From: Desulfosporosinus orientis DSM 765
GTDB lineage: Bacteria; Bacillota; Desulfitobacteriia; Desulfitobacteriales; Desulfitobacteriaceae
DNA: 64,000 bases
Assembly (NCBI RefSeq): GCF_000235605.1
Contig: NC_016584.1
Span: 4,322,001-4,386,000 of the forward strand
Reading direction: 5' to 3'
Numbering within the stretch: the first letter of the stretch is position 1; each line of letters begins with the position of its first letter. A model generated the notes under the pieces. The model made no database searches. It worked only from the letters and a program-made list of their open reading frames with translations, and was not told the DNA's origin. A program made the translations under genes and the position numbers. Below, piece by piece: positions 18,311-27,708 of the stretch.

Positions 18311-18667
18311 TTATTTAGGATACCTGAAACATTTTGCACCCTGCAAAATATGATCCGGAACATCAATCTTCATCCTCAAAAGATTAGATCCAAAACATTT
18401 TCCCAGATTGTCACTGCGTAAAGATTGAGCTGCTCCCCCAGCCAGGGCTCCGTCGATTATAAACTTCAGGGCCAACACATTCTCCATTTCAAATCGTTGC
18501 ACCGGCCCGGAGGCCATAGGCTTAAAGTGTTCAAAAACCTTTTCCGCGGTGATTTCGGATTTAAACACCTCAAACATTTCTTTATTCTGAGCAAATAGGG
18601 ATATATCACTGCAATCCCCCTTGTCTCCCGAGCGTACTTGAGCTATTTCGCAAAGTTGTACGATCAT
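18311..18667 (-). CDS. AtuA C-terminal-domain-like protein
   Basis: A 118-residue protein beginning VQLCEIAQVRSGDKGDCSDISLFA. RSGDKGD is the signature of the ferredoxin-like domain that forms the C-terminus of AtuA-type proteins; here it is a separate gene next to the larger AtuA domain, with three bases between them. It is essential for acyclic terpene use in Pseudomonas, but its molecular role is not established. RBS GAGGAGGTG precedes ATG 18667. Confidence 0.75.
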   Translation of the reverse strand: MIVQLCEIAQVRSGDKGDCSDISLFAQNKEMFEVFKSEITAEKVFEHFKPMASGPVQRFEMENVLALKFIIDGALAGGAAQSLRSDNLGKCFGSNLLRMKIDVPDHILQGAKCFRYPK

Positions 18668-18670
18668 TGA

Positions 18671-20026
18671 TTACACCTCCTCGACAGATATTTTTACCAG
18701 GGGTTCAATTTCCTCCCTCGGAATCAAGGCTGTTTTTTGTCCAATCAATTCCCTTATGGAATGCATACCGCCAAGACCACTGGCATGTGGTGGGCCGTTT
18801 AAGGCCAGAGCAGGAAATTCCCTGCCTATCTTAGCCGCCTCATCTTTTGTACTTGTGCGGACAGCAACCCTAAGCATGACCTCATTCGTTTCATTCTCCG
18901 GCTCAGGGGCTAAGGGACCATGAATCGAGTTGAGCCCGATATACTCGCTGTGGATTTCTTCACAGTTAATACCCTGCATGTCAATTCGTTGTCGAATGAT
19001 TTCTTCAGCTTTTCTGGCTTTTGGCAGGGCATCGGGCCAAGAATATGTAATACTCCCTTCCCCGACAAACCCGGCGGTATAGCCCAAGATGGCTTTAAGG
19101 GTTGGAGGTTTAGGTTTTCCAGCGGCTCCGGTTACTTTAACCTGATCGGTTCCTACATTTTCTAATTTAACTGAGGAGAAATCGACGATGACATCAGGAG
19201 TGAGGTAACAGGTGGGATCATGGATCTCATAGAGAAGTTGCTCTTTCACCGTATCAACGCATACCATACCCCCAGTATTTTTGGGTTTGCTGAAAATAAA
19301 CTCTCCGTTTTCATAGATCTCAGAAACGGGATACCCGAGATTTCCCAGTTTATCGACTTTCCACCACTCGCCGCTAAAATTACCGCCCGTCGCCTGTCCG
19401 GAGCATTCCATAAGATGCCCGAGAACGATTCCCTGGGCAATTTTATCCCAGTCATCTTCCTGCCAGCCCAATTCATACATTGCCGGGCCAAGAAATTGCC
19501 CGCTGTCCGTGGTTCTGCCGGTTATGACAATATCAGCACCGGTTGCCAGGGCTTTAGCAATTTCTCTTCCGCCAAGATAAACATTAGCAAAGAGAATCTT
19601 ATCCCATAAGCCGCCTGTCTCCGCACCGAGATTACCCAAATATCCTTTGTCTGCAAACTCTTTAAGACGGTCCAAGATATTATCACCTTCGACTACAGCA
19701 ATCTTCAGATCCGATAGACCCAGTTTTTTTGCAATCCCCTTAACGGCTTCCATGGCCCCCAGGGGGTTAATACCGCCACAATTACTGATGATCTTAATCC
19801 CTTTTTCTTTACAGATGGGCAGCAAACTTGTCATTAATGGAAAAACATCTTTCGTGTATCCATCCTTTGGATTTTTATTCTTAGCCTTTTGCAGGATCGC
19901 CATGGTCAACTCAGCTAAGGAATCACCACAGATATATTTGACATCTCCGTATTGAGCAACATCAACGGCTGAAGTAAATATATCCCCCCAAAAACCAACA
20001 GAAGCCCCAATCCTTACTGACTTCAT
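18671..20026 (-). CDS. AtuA-family protein (DUF1446)
   Basis: About 451 residues, opening MKSVRIGASVGFWGDIFTSAVDVAQYGDVKYICGDSLAELTMA in continuous family-like sequence (shown here only as the match region 1-43). GADIVITGRTTDSGQFLGPA and ECSGQATGGNFS are strong family motifs. AtuA proteins accompany geranyl- or methylcrotonyl-type CoA carboxylases. The start is ATG 20026 with GGAG six bases upstream. It is the first gene of the ten-gene operon, 80 bases behind a -24/-12 promoter. Confidence 0.8.
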   Translation of the reverse strand: MKSVRIGASVGFWGDIFTSAVDVAQYGDVKYICGDSLAELTMAILQKAKNKNPKDGYTKDVFPLMTSLLPICKEKGIKIISNCGGINPLGAMEAVKGIAKKLGLSDLKIAVVEGDNILDRLKEFADKGYLGNLGAETGGLWDKILFANVYLGGREIAKALATGADIVITGRTTDSGQFLGPAMYELGWQEDDWDKIAQGIVLGHLMECSGQATGGNFSGEWWKVDKLGNLGYPVSEIYENGEFIFSKPKNTGGMVCVDTVKEQLLYEIHDPTCYLTPDVIVDFSSVKLENVGTDQVKVTGAAGKPKPPTLKAILGYTAGFVGEGSITYSWPDALPKARKAEEIIRQRIDMQGINCEEIHSEYIGLNSIHGPLAPEPENETNEVMLRVAVRTSTKDEAAKIGREFPALALNGPPHASGLGGMHSIRELIGQKTALIPREEIEPLVKISVEEV

Positions 20027-20116
20027 AATCAACTCCATCCTTTCCGCCCAGTTAGCTAATTCTAAGTTAGAAAAATAACTTTGCTAATGCTTAATGCTTG
20101 TTATGCCAATCTATTT

Positions 20117-20133
20117 ATGCAATTAATATGCCA
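20117..20133 (-). promoter_or_regulatory. Sigma-54 (-24/-12) promoter of the acyl-CoA carboxylase operon
   Basis: The minus strand reads TGGCATATTAATTGCAT, an excellent match to TGGCAC-N5-TTGCW with GG and GC ten bases apart. The predicted start near 20107 is about 80 bases before the AtuA start. The site lies in one arm of a perfect inverted repeat (20120-20164). Confidence 0.8.
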
Positions 20134-20164
20134 GAATAGTTTTACTATTCTGGCATATTAATTG
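20120..20164. repeat. Perfect inverted repeat holding mirror-image -24/-12 elements
   Basis: Arms 20120-20139 and 20145-20164 are exact 20-base reverse complements around TTTTA. Each arm carries TGGCAT-N5-TTG, so a second, plus-strand -24/-12 match (TGGCATATTAATTGCC, 20151-20166) faces away from the operon promoter. Confidence 0.75.
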
Positions 20165-20166
20165 CC
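20151..20166 (+). promoter_or_regulatory. Possible divergent sigma-54 promoter
   Basis: TGGCATATTAATTGCC matches the -24/-12 consensus on the plus strand. The next plus-strand gene is far away (21378), so transcription from it would be antisense to the flavoprotein gene at 20239-21078 or make a leader RNA. It may be a by-product of the palindrome. Confidence 0.4.
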
Positions 20167-20205
20167 CATTAATCCCGCGTTAACCCAGGCGGCCTCATTT
20201 ACCCC

Positions 20206-20234
20206 TTTACATTTGTAAATTAACAACTGTAAAT
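20206..20234. promoter_or_regulatory. Candidate upstream activator site
   Basis: TTTACATTTGTAAA (20206-20219) is a palindrome (TTTACA, two bases, TGTAAA) followed by a second half-site ACTGTAAAT. It lies about 80 bases upstream of the minus-strand -24/-12 promoter, a normal distance for a sigma-54 activator. Which of the two nearby activators binds is unknown. Confidence 0.4.
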
Positions 20235-20238
20235 AGCG

Positions 20239-21078
20239 TTAAGTACGTGGTGTTAACCATTGTCCCTGATTTTTATATTTGTTTCGAACAAGCTCCAACT
20301 CTTTGCGCCGTAAACCATACTCCTGTGCCTTCTCCGGAAGCCACTCCTGAAAATGTTTTTTAAGTTGTTCATAACCAAGCCTCGGCCCAGAAGGTCCATA
20401 TTCCCATACTAGACTAGAATCATTGATGATAAGACTTGCTTCCTGACCACAAATTGGACATACAGCCATGTTAGGCTTGGGAAACTTCCAAAGATCCGAC
20501 CAACAGGTTGGACACTGACCATTTTCCGCCCCACGTTTTTCCCCAAACAGAGCTTTCCCTAGTTGTCGAATTCGAGGCAGCGCACCTTCTATCTCCACAG
20601 CCTCTCCAGGCAAGGCACCAATAAACATATGAGCATCTTTTACATCTAAACCAATACTGCGAGCCATCATCATGAGTGCGGACATAGTATACCCTTCCCA
20701 CTCTTTTATCCCGGCGGTACCAATAATCACGCAAGGTTTTCCCCAGAAATCGTCCAATAATCGAGCCAAAGCAATTGTTCGATCACTTAATAATTTAGTA
20801 ATAGCGGCTGGCCCCAAGACATAGCATGGGGAAGAGATAATAACTCCATCGGCTGCTTTAATTTTATCTGCCAGATAATACAGATCATCTCCTAAAGGAC
20901 ATAATTTTCCGGGGATAAGACAAGAATAGCACCCTTTACAAGGTTCCAGCTTAAGGTCAGGAAGTCTAATTAACTCCAGCTGGTAGTCTTCTTCTCCAGC
21001 TGAGCACGCTTCCTTCAATAGAATCTCGCCATTAGCGATTTTTCGGCGGGAAGATATGATTCCTAAAATCTTCTTCAT
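20239..21078 (-). CDS. Iron-sulfur-flavoprotein-like flavodoxin-fold protein with zinc-ribbon tail
   Basis: A 279-residue protein. Residues 1-150 are an NADPH-dependent FMN reductase/ISF fold with the cysteine cluster CKGCYSC followed by LCPLGDD, and SSPCYVLGPAAITKLLSDR. A short CPTCWSDLW/CPICGQEA cluster (about 193-215) forms a zinc ribbon or rubredoxin-like site, unusual for the family. The tail to 279 is basic and helical. A -24/-12 promoter lies 95 bases upstream. It may donate electrons to the acyl-CoA dehydrogenation pathway; this is inference from context. Confidence 0.75.
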   Translation of the reverse strand: MKKILGIISSRRKIANGEILLKEACSAGEEDYQLELIRLPDLKLEPCKGCYSCLIPGKLCPLGDDLYYLADKIKAADGVIISSPCYVLGPAAITKLLSDRTIALARLLDDFWGKPCVIIGTAGIKEWEGYTMSALMMMARSIGLDVKDAHMFIGALPGEAVEIEGALPRIRQLGKALFGEKRGAENGQCPTCWSDLWKFPKPNMAVCPICGQEASLIINDSSLVWEYGPSGPRLGYEQLKKHFQEWLPEKAQEYGLRRKELELVRNKYKNQGQWLTPRT

Positions 21079-21171
21079 TAACTCTCACCTCTACCATAAT
21101 TTTGGTTCCTAATTCCATGCATGACTTTCTAACTACTAGGGGATAATTCCCATACATATGCTTGGTAAAAT

Positions 21172-21188
21172 ATGCAACTTTCATACCA
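21172..21188 (-). promoter_or_regulatory. Sigma-54 promoter of the flavoprotein gene
   Basis: The minus strand reads TGGTATGAAAGTTGCAT, with GG and GC ten bases apart. The predicted start near 21162 gives a leader of about 84 bases before ATG 21078. Confidence 0.7.
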
Positions 21189-21377
21189 AGCGGTAAAATC
21201 CATAATCCTATCGTTCCGTGGCGAAAACTAATATCACACAAGACATGTGCTTACAATACCGGATACCTGAATATTCAGACTATAATCTTGTCTTCTTGGC
21301 GTTTTTACGTTAGAGTATATCTGATTGACTAATTACTACTAACCTAAGTTTGTAAAAGAAACAGTAAAGAGGTGGCA

Positions 21378-23468
21378 ATGGTGTTTACATCTCTGGATTT
21401 AATAACCACAGACTTTATCAAACTTAAGCCTCAATCAACGATTAGTGAGGTTCTTACCGCCTTTATCGAATACCGTTCAGATATTGCCTGTGTTGTAGAT
21501 TCGCAGGAACTGCTGGTTGGAATCACCACAAAATATGTAATATACCGTGCTCTCCTGGCAGGAGCCACCCTAAATACACCGATTGATACATTGTATCTCA
21601 GCAATGTCCTAACGCTAAACTCAGATGAAGATTTACACAGTGGTCGCCAGAAGCTCCTTAAAGCCAATGTTGCACATGCAGTCGTATTGGATGAAGAAAA
21701 GAAAATCCTTGGAGTTGTCACAAAAAGTGATCTTATCCAAGGATTCTTTCGGGAACGAGCTGTATTTATAGAGCGTTTAAACTCAATAACCCAAAATATA
21801 CCGATCGGGATCATTGTTATCGATAACAATAAGCAAGTTATTCATTCCAATAAAGCAAGTCATGAGATCTTAGGTCTGACTCATCATAACTTGGATAACC
21901 TCCTTCTTACAGACCTTTTTCCTGAACTCGGTCACTACTTAGAAGAGATTTTTAGCAGGAAAGAGAAGCTTATCCTGAATAAACTTGCTCTAAGAAATCT
22001 GAATTGTTTTGTAACGCTGCTTCCTTTAGTGGAGTGTGAAAAGATTGACAGTGTCTCCATCATATTTCAAGAATTATCTTCCTTGGATAATATTGCTCTA
22101 GAATTAAAAACTACCCAAGGACTCATAAACACGCTTCAGACGGTTTTAGAAAATACCTATGATGCCTTGGTCATTACGGACCTTCTAGGAAGGATTAACT
22201 TTTACAGTAAGAGCTTTTCCGAATTACTAGGGCTTAGCTCATCAAGGATACTGGAACAGAAAATCGTTGATCTCATTCCGGCATTGGCTCATAAAAAGCT
22301 CCCCCTGCTCCCCGACGATTACTCAGAAGTAATTTTAATTAACAACACCAATTGCCTTGTCTCCATCCATAAAATCATCTCCAAAAAGGAGATCTATGGT
22401 TACATCTTCAAGATAACCTACAAACAGATTGATCATCTGAAAACGTTACTTTCCCGTCTTCAAACCCTCGAATCTATGGTTGATTCCACCAAATTAATGG
22501 AAGCTAATGCAGTTAATGAATTAAGTTGCCTAAAGAAAATTATAACAGTTAATCCCTTAGTTAATAATATCAAGCAAGAGCTCCCCATCATCGCCAAAAC
22601 CAATTCCACGGTTTTGATCCTAGGTGAGAGCGGTACCGGTAAAGAACTAATTGCCAATGCAGTTCACGAACTATCCAATCGTTCCGGAAAGTTCATCAAG
22701 ATTAATTGTGCCAGCATACCTGCTGACCTCCTTGAATCCGAATTGTTCGGCTATGAAGAAGGAGCATTTTCAGGTGCTAAGAAAGGCGGAAAACCCGGTA
22801 AATTTGAACTGGCTCACAAAGGAACTATTTTCCTTGATGAAATTGGAGATTTACCCCTGACTCTTCAGGCCAAACTTCTGAGGGTTTTAGAAGACAAATG
22901 CTTTGATCGAATCGGAGGTACGAAACCTCTCAGCGTTGATATTCGGTTCATTGCTGCCACCAACAAGAATTTAAGAGTGTTAATGACGGAAGGTAAATAT
23001 CGGGAAGACCTCTTTTACCGTCTCAATGTCATTAATTTTGAAGTACCTCCTTTGCGAAAGAGACGCGAGGATATCCCCATTCTCATAAAGCATTTTTTAA
23101 GTGTTTTCAACGCCCAATATCAGAAGGAAATTATGGATGTTTCCCATGACATCATAAATTCCCTTCTCAACTATAATTGGTATGGAAATGTTAGGGAACT
23201 CATGAATGTCATAGAAAGAGCTGTCATCCTATGCAAAGAGCCATTACTATCAAAAAATTACTTTGAGATGATTGATCTTCCCCAAACTGAAGATTTTGCA
23301 GAAGCTAATATCCTTGAATTAAGTCCCGAAAAACAAATGATTATTAGCCTGCTAAAGGAATATAACAACAGCAAATCAAAAGTTGCTGCACATTTAGGAA
23401 TCAGTCGAGTTACCTTATATAAAAAGCTCAAGAAGTACGATATTAAGTCAACCCCAGATTACCGGTGA
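21378..23468 (+). CDS. Sigma-54-dependent activator, CBS-PAS-PAS-AAA+-HTH
   Basis: About 696 residues. Two CBS repeats (about 1-125), a PAS domain (about 130-220), a second PAS (about 255-345), a coiled segment, an AAA+ domain with Walker A GESGTGKE (about 416), the sigma-54 contact loop GAFSGA (about 462; Ser replaces the usual Thr) and [10 protein letters not shown], and a C-terminal Fis-type HTH ([22 protein letters not shown]). CBS pairs often bind adenine nucleotides or CoA compounds. It is divergent from the flavoprotein gene. ATG 21378 follows AAAGAGGTGG; GTG 21372 is an alternative. Confidence 0.88.
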   Translation: MVFTSLDLITTDFIKLKPQSTISEVLTAFIEYRSDIACVVDSQELLVGITTKYVIYRALLAGATLNTPIDTLYLSNVLTLNSDEDLHSGRQKLLKANVAHAVVLDEEKKILGVVTKSDLIQGFFRERAVFIERLNSITQNIPIGIIVIDNNKQVIHSNKASHEILGLTHHNLDNLLLTDLFPELGHYLEEIFSRKEKLILNKLALRNLNCFVTLLPLVECEKIDSVSIIFQELSSLDNIALELKTTQGLINTLQTVLENTYDALVITDLLGRINFYSKSFSELLGLSSSRILEQKIVDLIPALAHKKLPLLPDDYSEVILINNTNCLVSIHKIISKKEIYGYIFKITYKQIDHLKTLLSRLQTLESMVDSTKLMEANAVNELSCLKKIITVNPLVNNIKQELPIIAKTNSTVLILGESGTGKELIANAVHELSNRSGKFIKINCASIPADLLESELFGYEEGAFSGAKKGGKPGKFELAHKGTIFLDEIGDLPLTLQAKLLRVLEDKCFDRIGGTKPLSVDIRFIAATNKNLRVLMTEGKYREDLFYRLNVINFEVPPLRKRREDIPILIKHFLSVFNAQYQKEIMDVSHDIINSLLNYNWYGNVRELMNVIERAVILCKEPLLSKNYFEMIDLPQTEDFAEANILELSPEKQMIISLLKEYNNSKSKVAAHLGISRVTLYKKLKKYDIKSTPDYR

Positions 23469-23736
23469 TATGAAGCAACTTTATACATCATATGAATATA
23501 ACAAAGACATCGAAACTTTTTCTTACGATGCCTTTTTCAGCATTTGGCCGCTGCTTCTTAACTTAGGCCCCCAAAACCCCGACTGCGGGTCCTGAGGAAA
23601 TAAAGAAAAGATGCCGTCTGAGCCTAGGGAGGCCGTGAACGGCAGAACCCTTATCTGTCAAGAGTGGCTGAATTAGAGGCTGAGTTAAAAGTGTAAAGCA
23701 TCCTGAAAACCGTCACCGCTACTTAAGACGTCATGA
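23469..23736. other. Convergent intergenic region with a possible IS66 relic
   Basis: Between two convergent activator genes. The plus strand contains the fragment RVAELEAELK followed, after stops, by KTVT, which recalls the N-terminus of IS66-type TnpC transposases. The segment is more GC-rich than its surroundings and has small hairpins (GCCGTGAACGGC). No intact gene or clear terminator was seen. Confidence 0.3.
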
Positions 23737-25833
23737 TCAAGAATCTCTAATAATACAATACTTTGCTGCTTTTCTGACAACAGTAGAGGCATCAACTTTT
23801 AATTCCTTAGCCATCTGCCTAGTAGTACGATAGTTAGCATAGGCTCTTTCCAACAGCTGCTTCTCGACACTTTCTACAGCATCCCTTAATGGCACTATCC
23901 CCGAAACAATAATATATGAGGAACTAATCCCTACTTTATCCCGCAGGTAGGAAGGTAAATCCTCGCCGGCGATGTTATCATCTATGGTAGTAACAACCAT
24001 TCTCTCAATAAGGTTTTCCAATTCTCTGATATTGCCGGGCCAGTCATACTGCATCAGAATATCAACTACTGCCTGTGATATCTTTTTATTCTTTTTATAT
24101 TTGTAGTTAAATACCTCAAGGAAATGTGCCGCCAGCGGGGGTATATCATCTTTGCGGTCGCGCAGGGGCGGGACATGCACCGGCACTACATTTAACCGGT
24201 AATAAAGATCCTCGCGAAACTGCTTTTGCTGCACCATTTCTAACAGAACCCTGTTTGTAGCGGCGACAATGCGCACATCCACATTAATAACACTTGATCC
24301 CCCGACCCGGATAATTTCTTTGTTTTGCAAAAACCTCAGCACCTTGACCTGTAAATTCAGCGGCATTTCACCAATTTCATCCAGAAATAAAGTCCCTCCG
24401 GAAGCCAGTTCAATATATCCTGATTTGCCCTCTTTTTTGGCCCCGGTAAAGGCCCCGCCATTATAGCCAAATAATTCCGATTCCAGTAAATTCTCAGGAA
24501 TAGCACCGCAGTTTACCTTAATAAACGGTTTATCCCGGCGTGAGCTGTTGCTGTGAATTGTCTCGGCTATCAGTTCCTTACCGGTACCTGATTCACCGGT
24601 GATTAAAATAGTAGAATCCACTGAGGCCAACCTTATCACCATATCCAACAGGTGCCTCATCTTGGCCGAGCTAACGACTAAGTTTTCAGAATTATCATAC
24701 CGCATCTTCAAAGTGCGAAGCTGGTTTTCATAGTGCTGGCTCAGCCCCTGTGCTTTTTTCAGCTTGTGTTTTAACAGATTTAGTTCAGTGATATCCCTGA
24801 CATTACAGACAACCCTGATTATTTCACCACGTGCGTCTATGACCGGGTTTCCCGTAGTCAGCGTAAGCTTACCGGTTTTGCTTGTCTGCATAATCGTGAT
24901 GGATTTCTTCTTCTCCAAGACATGGCAGGTTACAGGTTCAGAAATAATACCGTCTCTTCTAATGTCCTCCACACTTAGTCCCAAGTATTCATGGGCATCG
25001 ATGCCCGTCAGCTGTTCAAAGGCCTTATTGTAGCGCAGAATGTATCCTTTGCCGTCAGTTATAAATAACCCGTCAAAGGATGATTCCACTATAGCATCCA
25101 ATTCCTCATTTAATTCCTTTACATAGCACAGTTCCTTGGACATCTTATCCAGCTCGGAGATATCCTGGAGCACCGCAACGGCACCGATAATCTTACCGTC
25201 TTTTTTAATCGGAGAACGGTTGGACATAAAGTAGCGGTCATTAAGTTTTACTTTCATAAAAGTTTCAACTTTTCCGGTCTGAATTACATCCATCAGTTTA
25301 GTAGTAGGAAGCACATCCAGTATATTTTTCCCGGCAACATCCTCTGCCTCAATACCCAGCAACTTGGCGGCCGACAAATTCCAGACCTTAATGATGCCTT
25401 TTTCATCCACCGAAATAATTGCATTATGAGTCGAATTTATAATCGTATCAAGTTCCAGGGACATGTTGCGGTAAGAATTAAAGAAAGCTTTGGCAATATC
25501 GCCGCGGGTAATGATCCCCACTACCCGCCCGTTTTCATTCACAACAGGCAGCCGGGGCACCGTAGCATTGACTACATCGCCGAACTCATCCTCAGGATGG
25601 CCTGTGAGAATCTTCCGGGTCATTAAGGCTTCCACCTTCGTATTCATATCCAGGCCCCTGCTTATCGCGCGGTAAATATGACTCTTGGTAAAAAGGCCTA
25701 CTAATTTACCATTTTCGTCTAATACCGGGGCACCGTCTATCTTATTCGCTATAAAAATATTGACTACCTCGCAAACCTTATGATTGGGACTTATGGTTAA
25801 GGGATCAGAGGTCATAATTTCCCGAACCTTCAT
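23737..25833 (-). CDS. Sigma-54-dependent activator, CBS-PAS-PAS-AAA+-HTH (paralogue)
   Basis: A 698-residue protein with the same domain order as the neighbouring activator. CBS repeats (VREIMTSDPLTISPNHKVCEVV, about 1-120) precede two PAS domains (about 125-225 and 245-345), then AAA+ with GESGTGKE, canonical GAFTGA and GTLFLDEIGE, and a C-terminal HTH (QMAKELKVDASTVVRKAAKY). It is placed just downstream of the mutase operon. Likely targets are the -24/-12 promoters at 30035 and 34043, whose upstream regions share a motif array. Confidence 0.9.
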   Translation of the reverse strand: MKVREIMTSDPLTISPNHKVCEVVNIFIANKIDGAPVLDENGKLVGLFTKSHIYRAISRGLDMNTKVEALMTRKILTGHPEDEFGDVVNATVPRLPVVNENGRVVGIITRGDIAKAFFNSYRNMSLELDTIINSTHNAIISVDEKGIIKVWNLSAAKLLGIEAEDVAGKNILDVLPTTKLMDVIQTGKVETFMKVKLNDRYFMSNRSPIKKDGKIIGAVAVLQDISELDKMSKELCYVKELNEELDAIVESSFDGLFITDGKGYILRYNKAFEQLTGIDAHEYLGLSVEDIRRDGIISEPVTCHVLEKKKSITIMQTSKTGKLTLTTGNPVIDARGEIIRVVCNVRDITELNLLKHKLKKAQGLSQHYENQLRTLKMRYDNSENLVVSSAKMRHLLDMVIRLASVDSTILITGESGTGKELIAETIHSNSSRRDKPFIKVNCGAIPENLLESELFGYNGGAFTGAKKEGKSGYIELASGGTLFLDEIGEMPLNLQVKVLRFLQNKEIIRVGGSSVINVDVRIVAATNRVLLEMVQQKQFREDLYYRLNVVPVHVPPLRDRKDDIPPLAAHFLEVFNYKYKKNKKISQAVVDILMQYDWPGNIRELENLIERMVVTTIDDNIAGEDLPSYLRDKVGISSSYIIVSGIVPLRDAVESVEKQLLERAYANYRTTRQMAKELKVDASTVVRKAAKYCIIRDS

Positions 25834-26013
25834 TTAATTTCACTTCCTAACTGATTATATGTTAGTTATGAATTAATATTTATGTACCTCAGAATCATTA
25901 ATGAATGTCCATTGCCATTCAAATATCGTTTTGGTATTAATAACGAATTCAATATTATTTGAATTTATCCTTTTTTCAGTTAAATCTTTCGACTGCTGCC
26001 TCATAACTTAAAA

Positions 26014-26074
26014 GTCAAAAGCTCTGCCGGTTGGATAACGCAATATATTGTGCATTGATTGCAGAGCTTTTGAC
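26014..26074 (-). terminator. Long-stem terminator-like hairpin after the mutase operon
   Basis: GTCAAAAGCTCTGC (26014-26027) and GCAGAGCTTTTGAC (26061-26074) form a perfect 14-bp stem around a 33-base loop. Read on the minus strand it is followed by TTTTAAGTT. Confidence 0.55.
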
Positions 26075-26152
26075 GCTTAAGTTTATTCAAAAAACCAGCC
26101 ATCCCTGCCTGACAATTAAGGCAACTCGCCCATAGTTCACTCTATAGAAGAA

Positions 26153-26231
26153 CCCCCGGCATAGTTAACCTTTATCCGGTCACCTTAGAACCTAACAGGT
26201 AACGGTAACCAACATATAGGGATGCCGGAGG
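26153..26231 (-). ncRNA. Structured element of unknown role
   Basis: CCCCCGGCAT (26153-26162) pairs with ATGCCGGAGG (26222-26231) with one mismatch. The enclosed 59 bases contain nested complementary blocks such as GTTACC/GGTGAC. It lies just after the mutase operon stop. It could be a 3' processing or attenuation structure; it does not match a riboswitch class I know. Confidence 0.35.
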
Positions 26232-26255
26232 TCAGGAGGATCAGAGTAAGAACCT

Positions 26256-27227
26256 TTAGGCCTTGTTTTTATACCTGACGGCTACTTCCGCTGCCAGAGT
26301 ATAGGGATCTGTTTCTTTTTTCAATAACTTATTAACCATTTTTTCCATTTCTCCGCCTGCATCCAGGTCATTTAATACCGGCTGCAGGATTGCTCCCCAC
26401 AGAGCTTCATTAAATTCAGCGGCAGTCTTACGGCGCAAACGCTCAGACAAGAGATTATTGTCCACCAGGTAGCGGTAATGATCTTCTATCTTATCACCTA
26501 TAACTGACACACTCTCGGCGAATTTTTTAGGTTCCTGTACGCTTTCCACCAGTAATACAGGTATCTCCCAACCACCTTCAGTAACAGACATATGAACCAT
26601 GTTCGTGACTTCTTTATACAAGTTCCCGGCACCGTCACGGTCTGCCTTATTAATGATAAAGATGTCTGCTATCTCCATTAAACCGGCTTTAAGAGCCTGT
26701 ATTTCATCCCCCATACCGGGCACCAGGACAACTATTACAGTATGAGCATGATTAATGATTTCTACCTCTTGCTGCCCCACCCCTACAGTTTCGACGATTA
26801 TGGAGTCTTTGCCCATAGCATCCATGACATGGATGGCTTCTCCCACAGCCTTGGAAATACCGCCCATAGAACCCCTGGTAGCCAGGCTGCGCAAGAATAC
26901 CCCTTTATCCTCAGCATGCCGCAGCATTCGGATTCTATCTCCCAAAAGCGCTCCCCCGGTAAAGGGGCTGGTGGGGTCTACTGCCAGAACACCGACCGTC
27001 TTGTTTCTCTGGCGATAAGAAAAGACCAGTTCATCTGTCAGAGTACTTTTACCGGCACCCGGGGCACCGGTAATGCCTATGACATGGGCATTACCGGTTT
27101 TCGTGAAAATCTGCTGCATAGCAACCTGGGTACCGGGTATTTGATCTTCCAGGTTTCTGATGAGGCGGGAGGCTGAACGCACATCTCCTGTCAATACTTT
27201 TTGACTTAATTCTTTCATCCCACTCAC
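26256..27227 (-). CDS. meaB: MeaB-like GTPase chaperone of the B12-dependent mutase
   Basis: A 323-residue G3E-family P-loop GTPase. Walker A is GAPGAGKST, with [30 protein letters not shown] and NKADRDG as switch and base motifs. MeaB/ArgK proteins load and protect adenosylcobalamin mutases. It overlaps the stop of the B12-subunit gene (GTG 27227; ATG 27218 is an alternative start). Its place at the end of the mutase operon supports this role. Confidence 0.9.
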   Translation of the reverse strand: MSGMKELSQKVLTGDVRSASRLIRNLEDQIPGTQVAMQQIFTKTGNAHVIGITGAPGAGKSTLTDELVFSYRQRNKTVGVLAVDPTSPFTGGALLGDRIRMLRHAEDKGVFLRSLATRGSMGGISKAVGEAIHVMDAMGKDSIIVETVGVGQQEVEIINHAHTVIVVLVPGMGDEIQALKAGLMEIADIFIINKADRDGAGNLYKEVTNMVHMSVTEGGWEIPVLLVESVQEPKKFAESVSVIGDKIEDHYRYLVDNNLLSERLRRKTAAEFNEALWGAILQPVLNDLDAGGEMEKMVNKLLKKETDPYTLAAEVAVRYKNKA

Positions 27228-27628
27228 ACCCTTGGAGTTACATTTGTATTAATCCATTCCACCAGGGATTCAAGTGTGGCTCCCGGAGTAAATAAGGCTT
27301 TCAGGCCTGCGTCATACAGAGGCTGCATATCCAGTTCCGGAATAATCCCTCCGCCGATAACACGGATATCACCGGCACCTTCCGCCTCCAGAAGATTAAC
27401 GACTTGCGGAAACAGGTACTTGTGTGCACCTGATAAACAGCTTAAGCCTACAAGATCAACATCTTCCTGAATAGCAGCAGCAGCTATTTGCTCCGGCGTC
27501 TGGTGACAACCGGTATAAATCACCTCAAAGCCGGCATCCCTGAAGCACCTGGCTAACACCTTAGCCCCGCGATCATGGCCATCCAGGCCGGGTTTAGCCA
27601 ACAATATTCGAATTTTTCTTTCTGCCAT
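27224..27628 (-). CDS. icmB: B12-binding small subunit of acyl-CoA mutase
   Basis: About 134 residues. It has [18 protein letters not shown] with the DxHxxG lower-ligand His for base-off/His-on cobalamin, then SGAH and GGGIIPELD. It is encoded apart from the large subunit, as in isobutyryl- and 2-hydroxyisobutyryl-CoA mutases and archaeal methylmalonyl-CoA mutases. ATG 27628 follows AAGGGGG. The symbol rests on the active-site argument made for the large subunit. Confidence 0.8.
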   Translation of the reverse strand: MAERKIRILLAKPGLDGHDRGAKVLARCFRDAGFEVIYTGCHQTPEQIAAAAIQEDVDLVGLSCLSGAHKYLFPQVVNLLEAEGAGDIRVIGGGIIPELDMQPLYDAGLKALFTPGATLESLVEWINTNVTPRV

Positions 27629-27708
27629 CACACTTACCCCCTTCAATTTTAGAGAAAAACCATTTCCACTTCAAAATATACCGGCTACCTAAGAATTCCA
27701 ACTCAATC

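Larger units (their letters stand above)
25834..26255. other. Intergenic region: activator promoter area plus hairpins
   Basis: About 420 bases. The right half holds two inverted repeats, listed separately, which follow the mutase operon. The left half (25834-25990) is very AT-rich and should carry the activator promoter, but I could not choose between several weak -10-like sequences, and no -24/-12 match was found there. Confidence 0.4.

Noticed and set aside
23469-23736. A cobalamin riboswitch near the B12 genes
   Set aside because: No B12-box sequence was found, and the region lies between convergent genes rather than in a leader.
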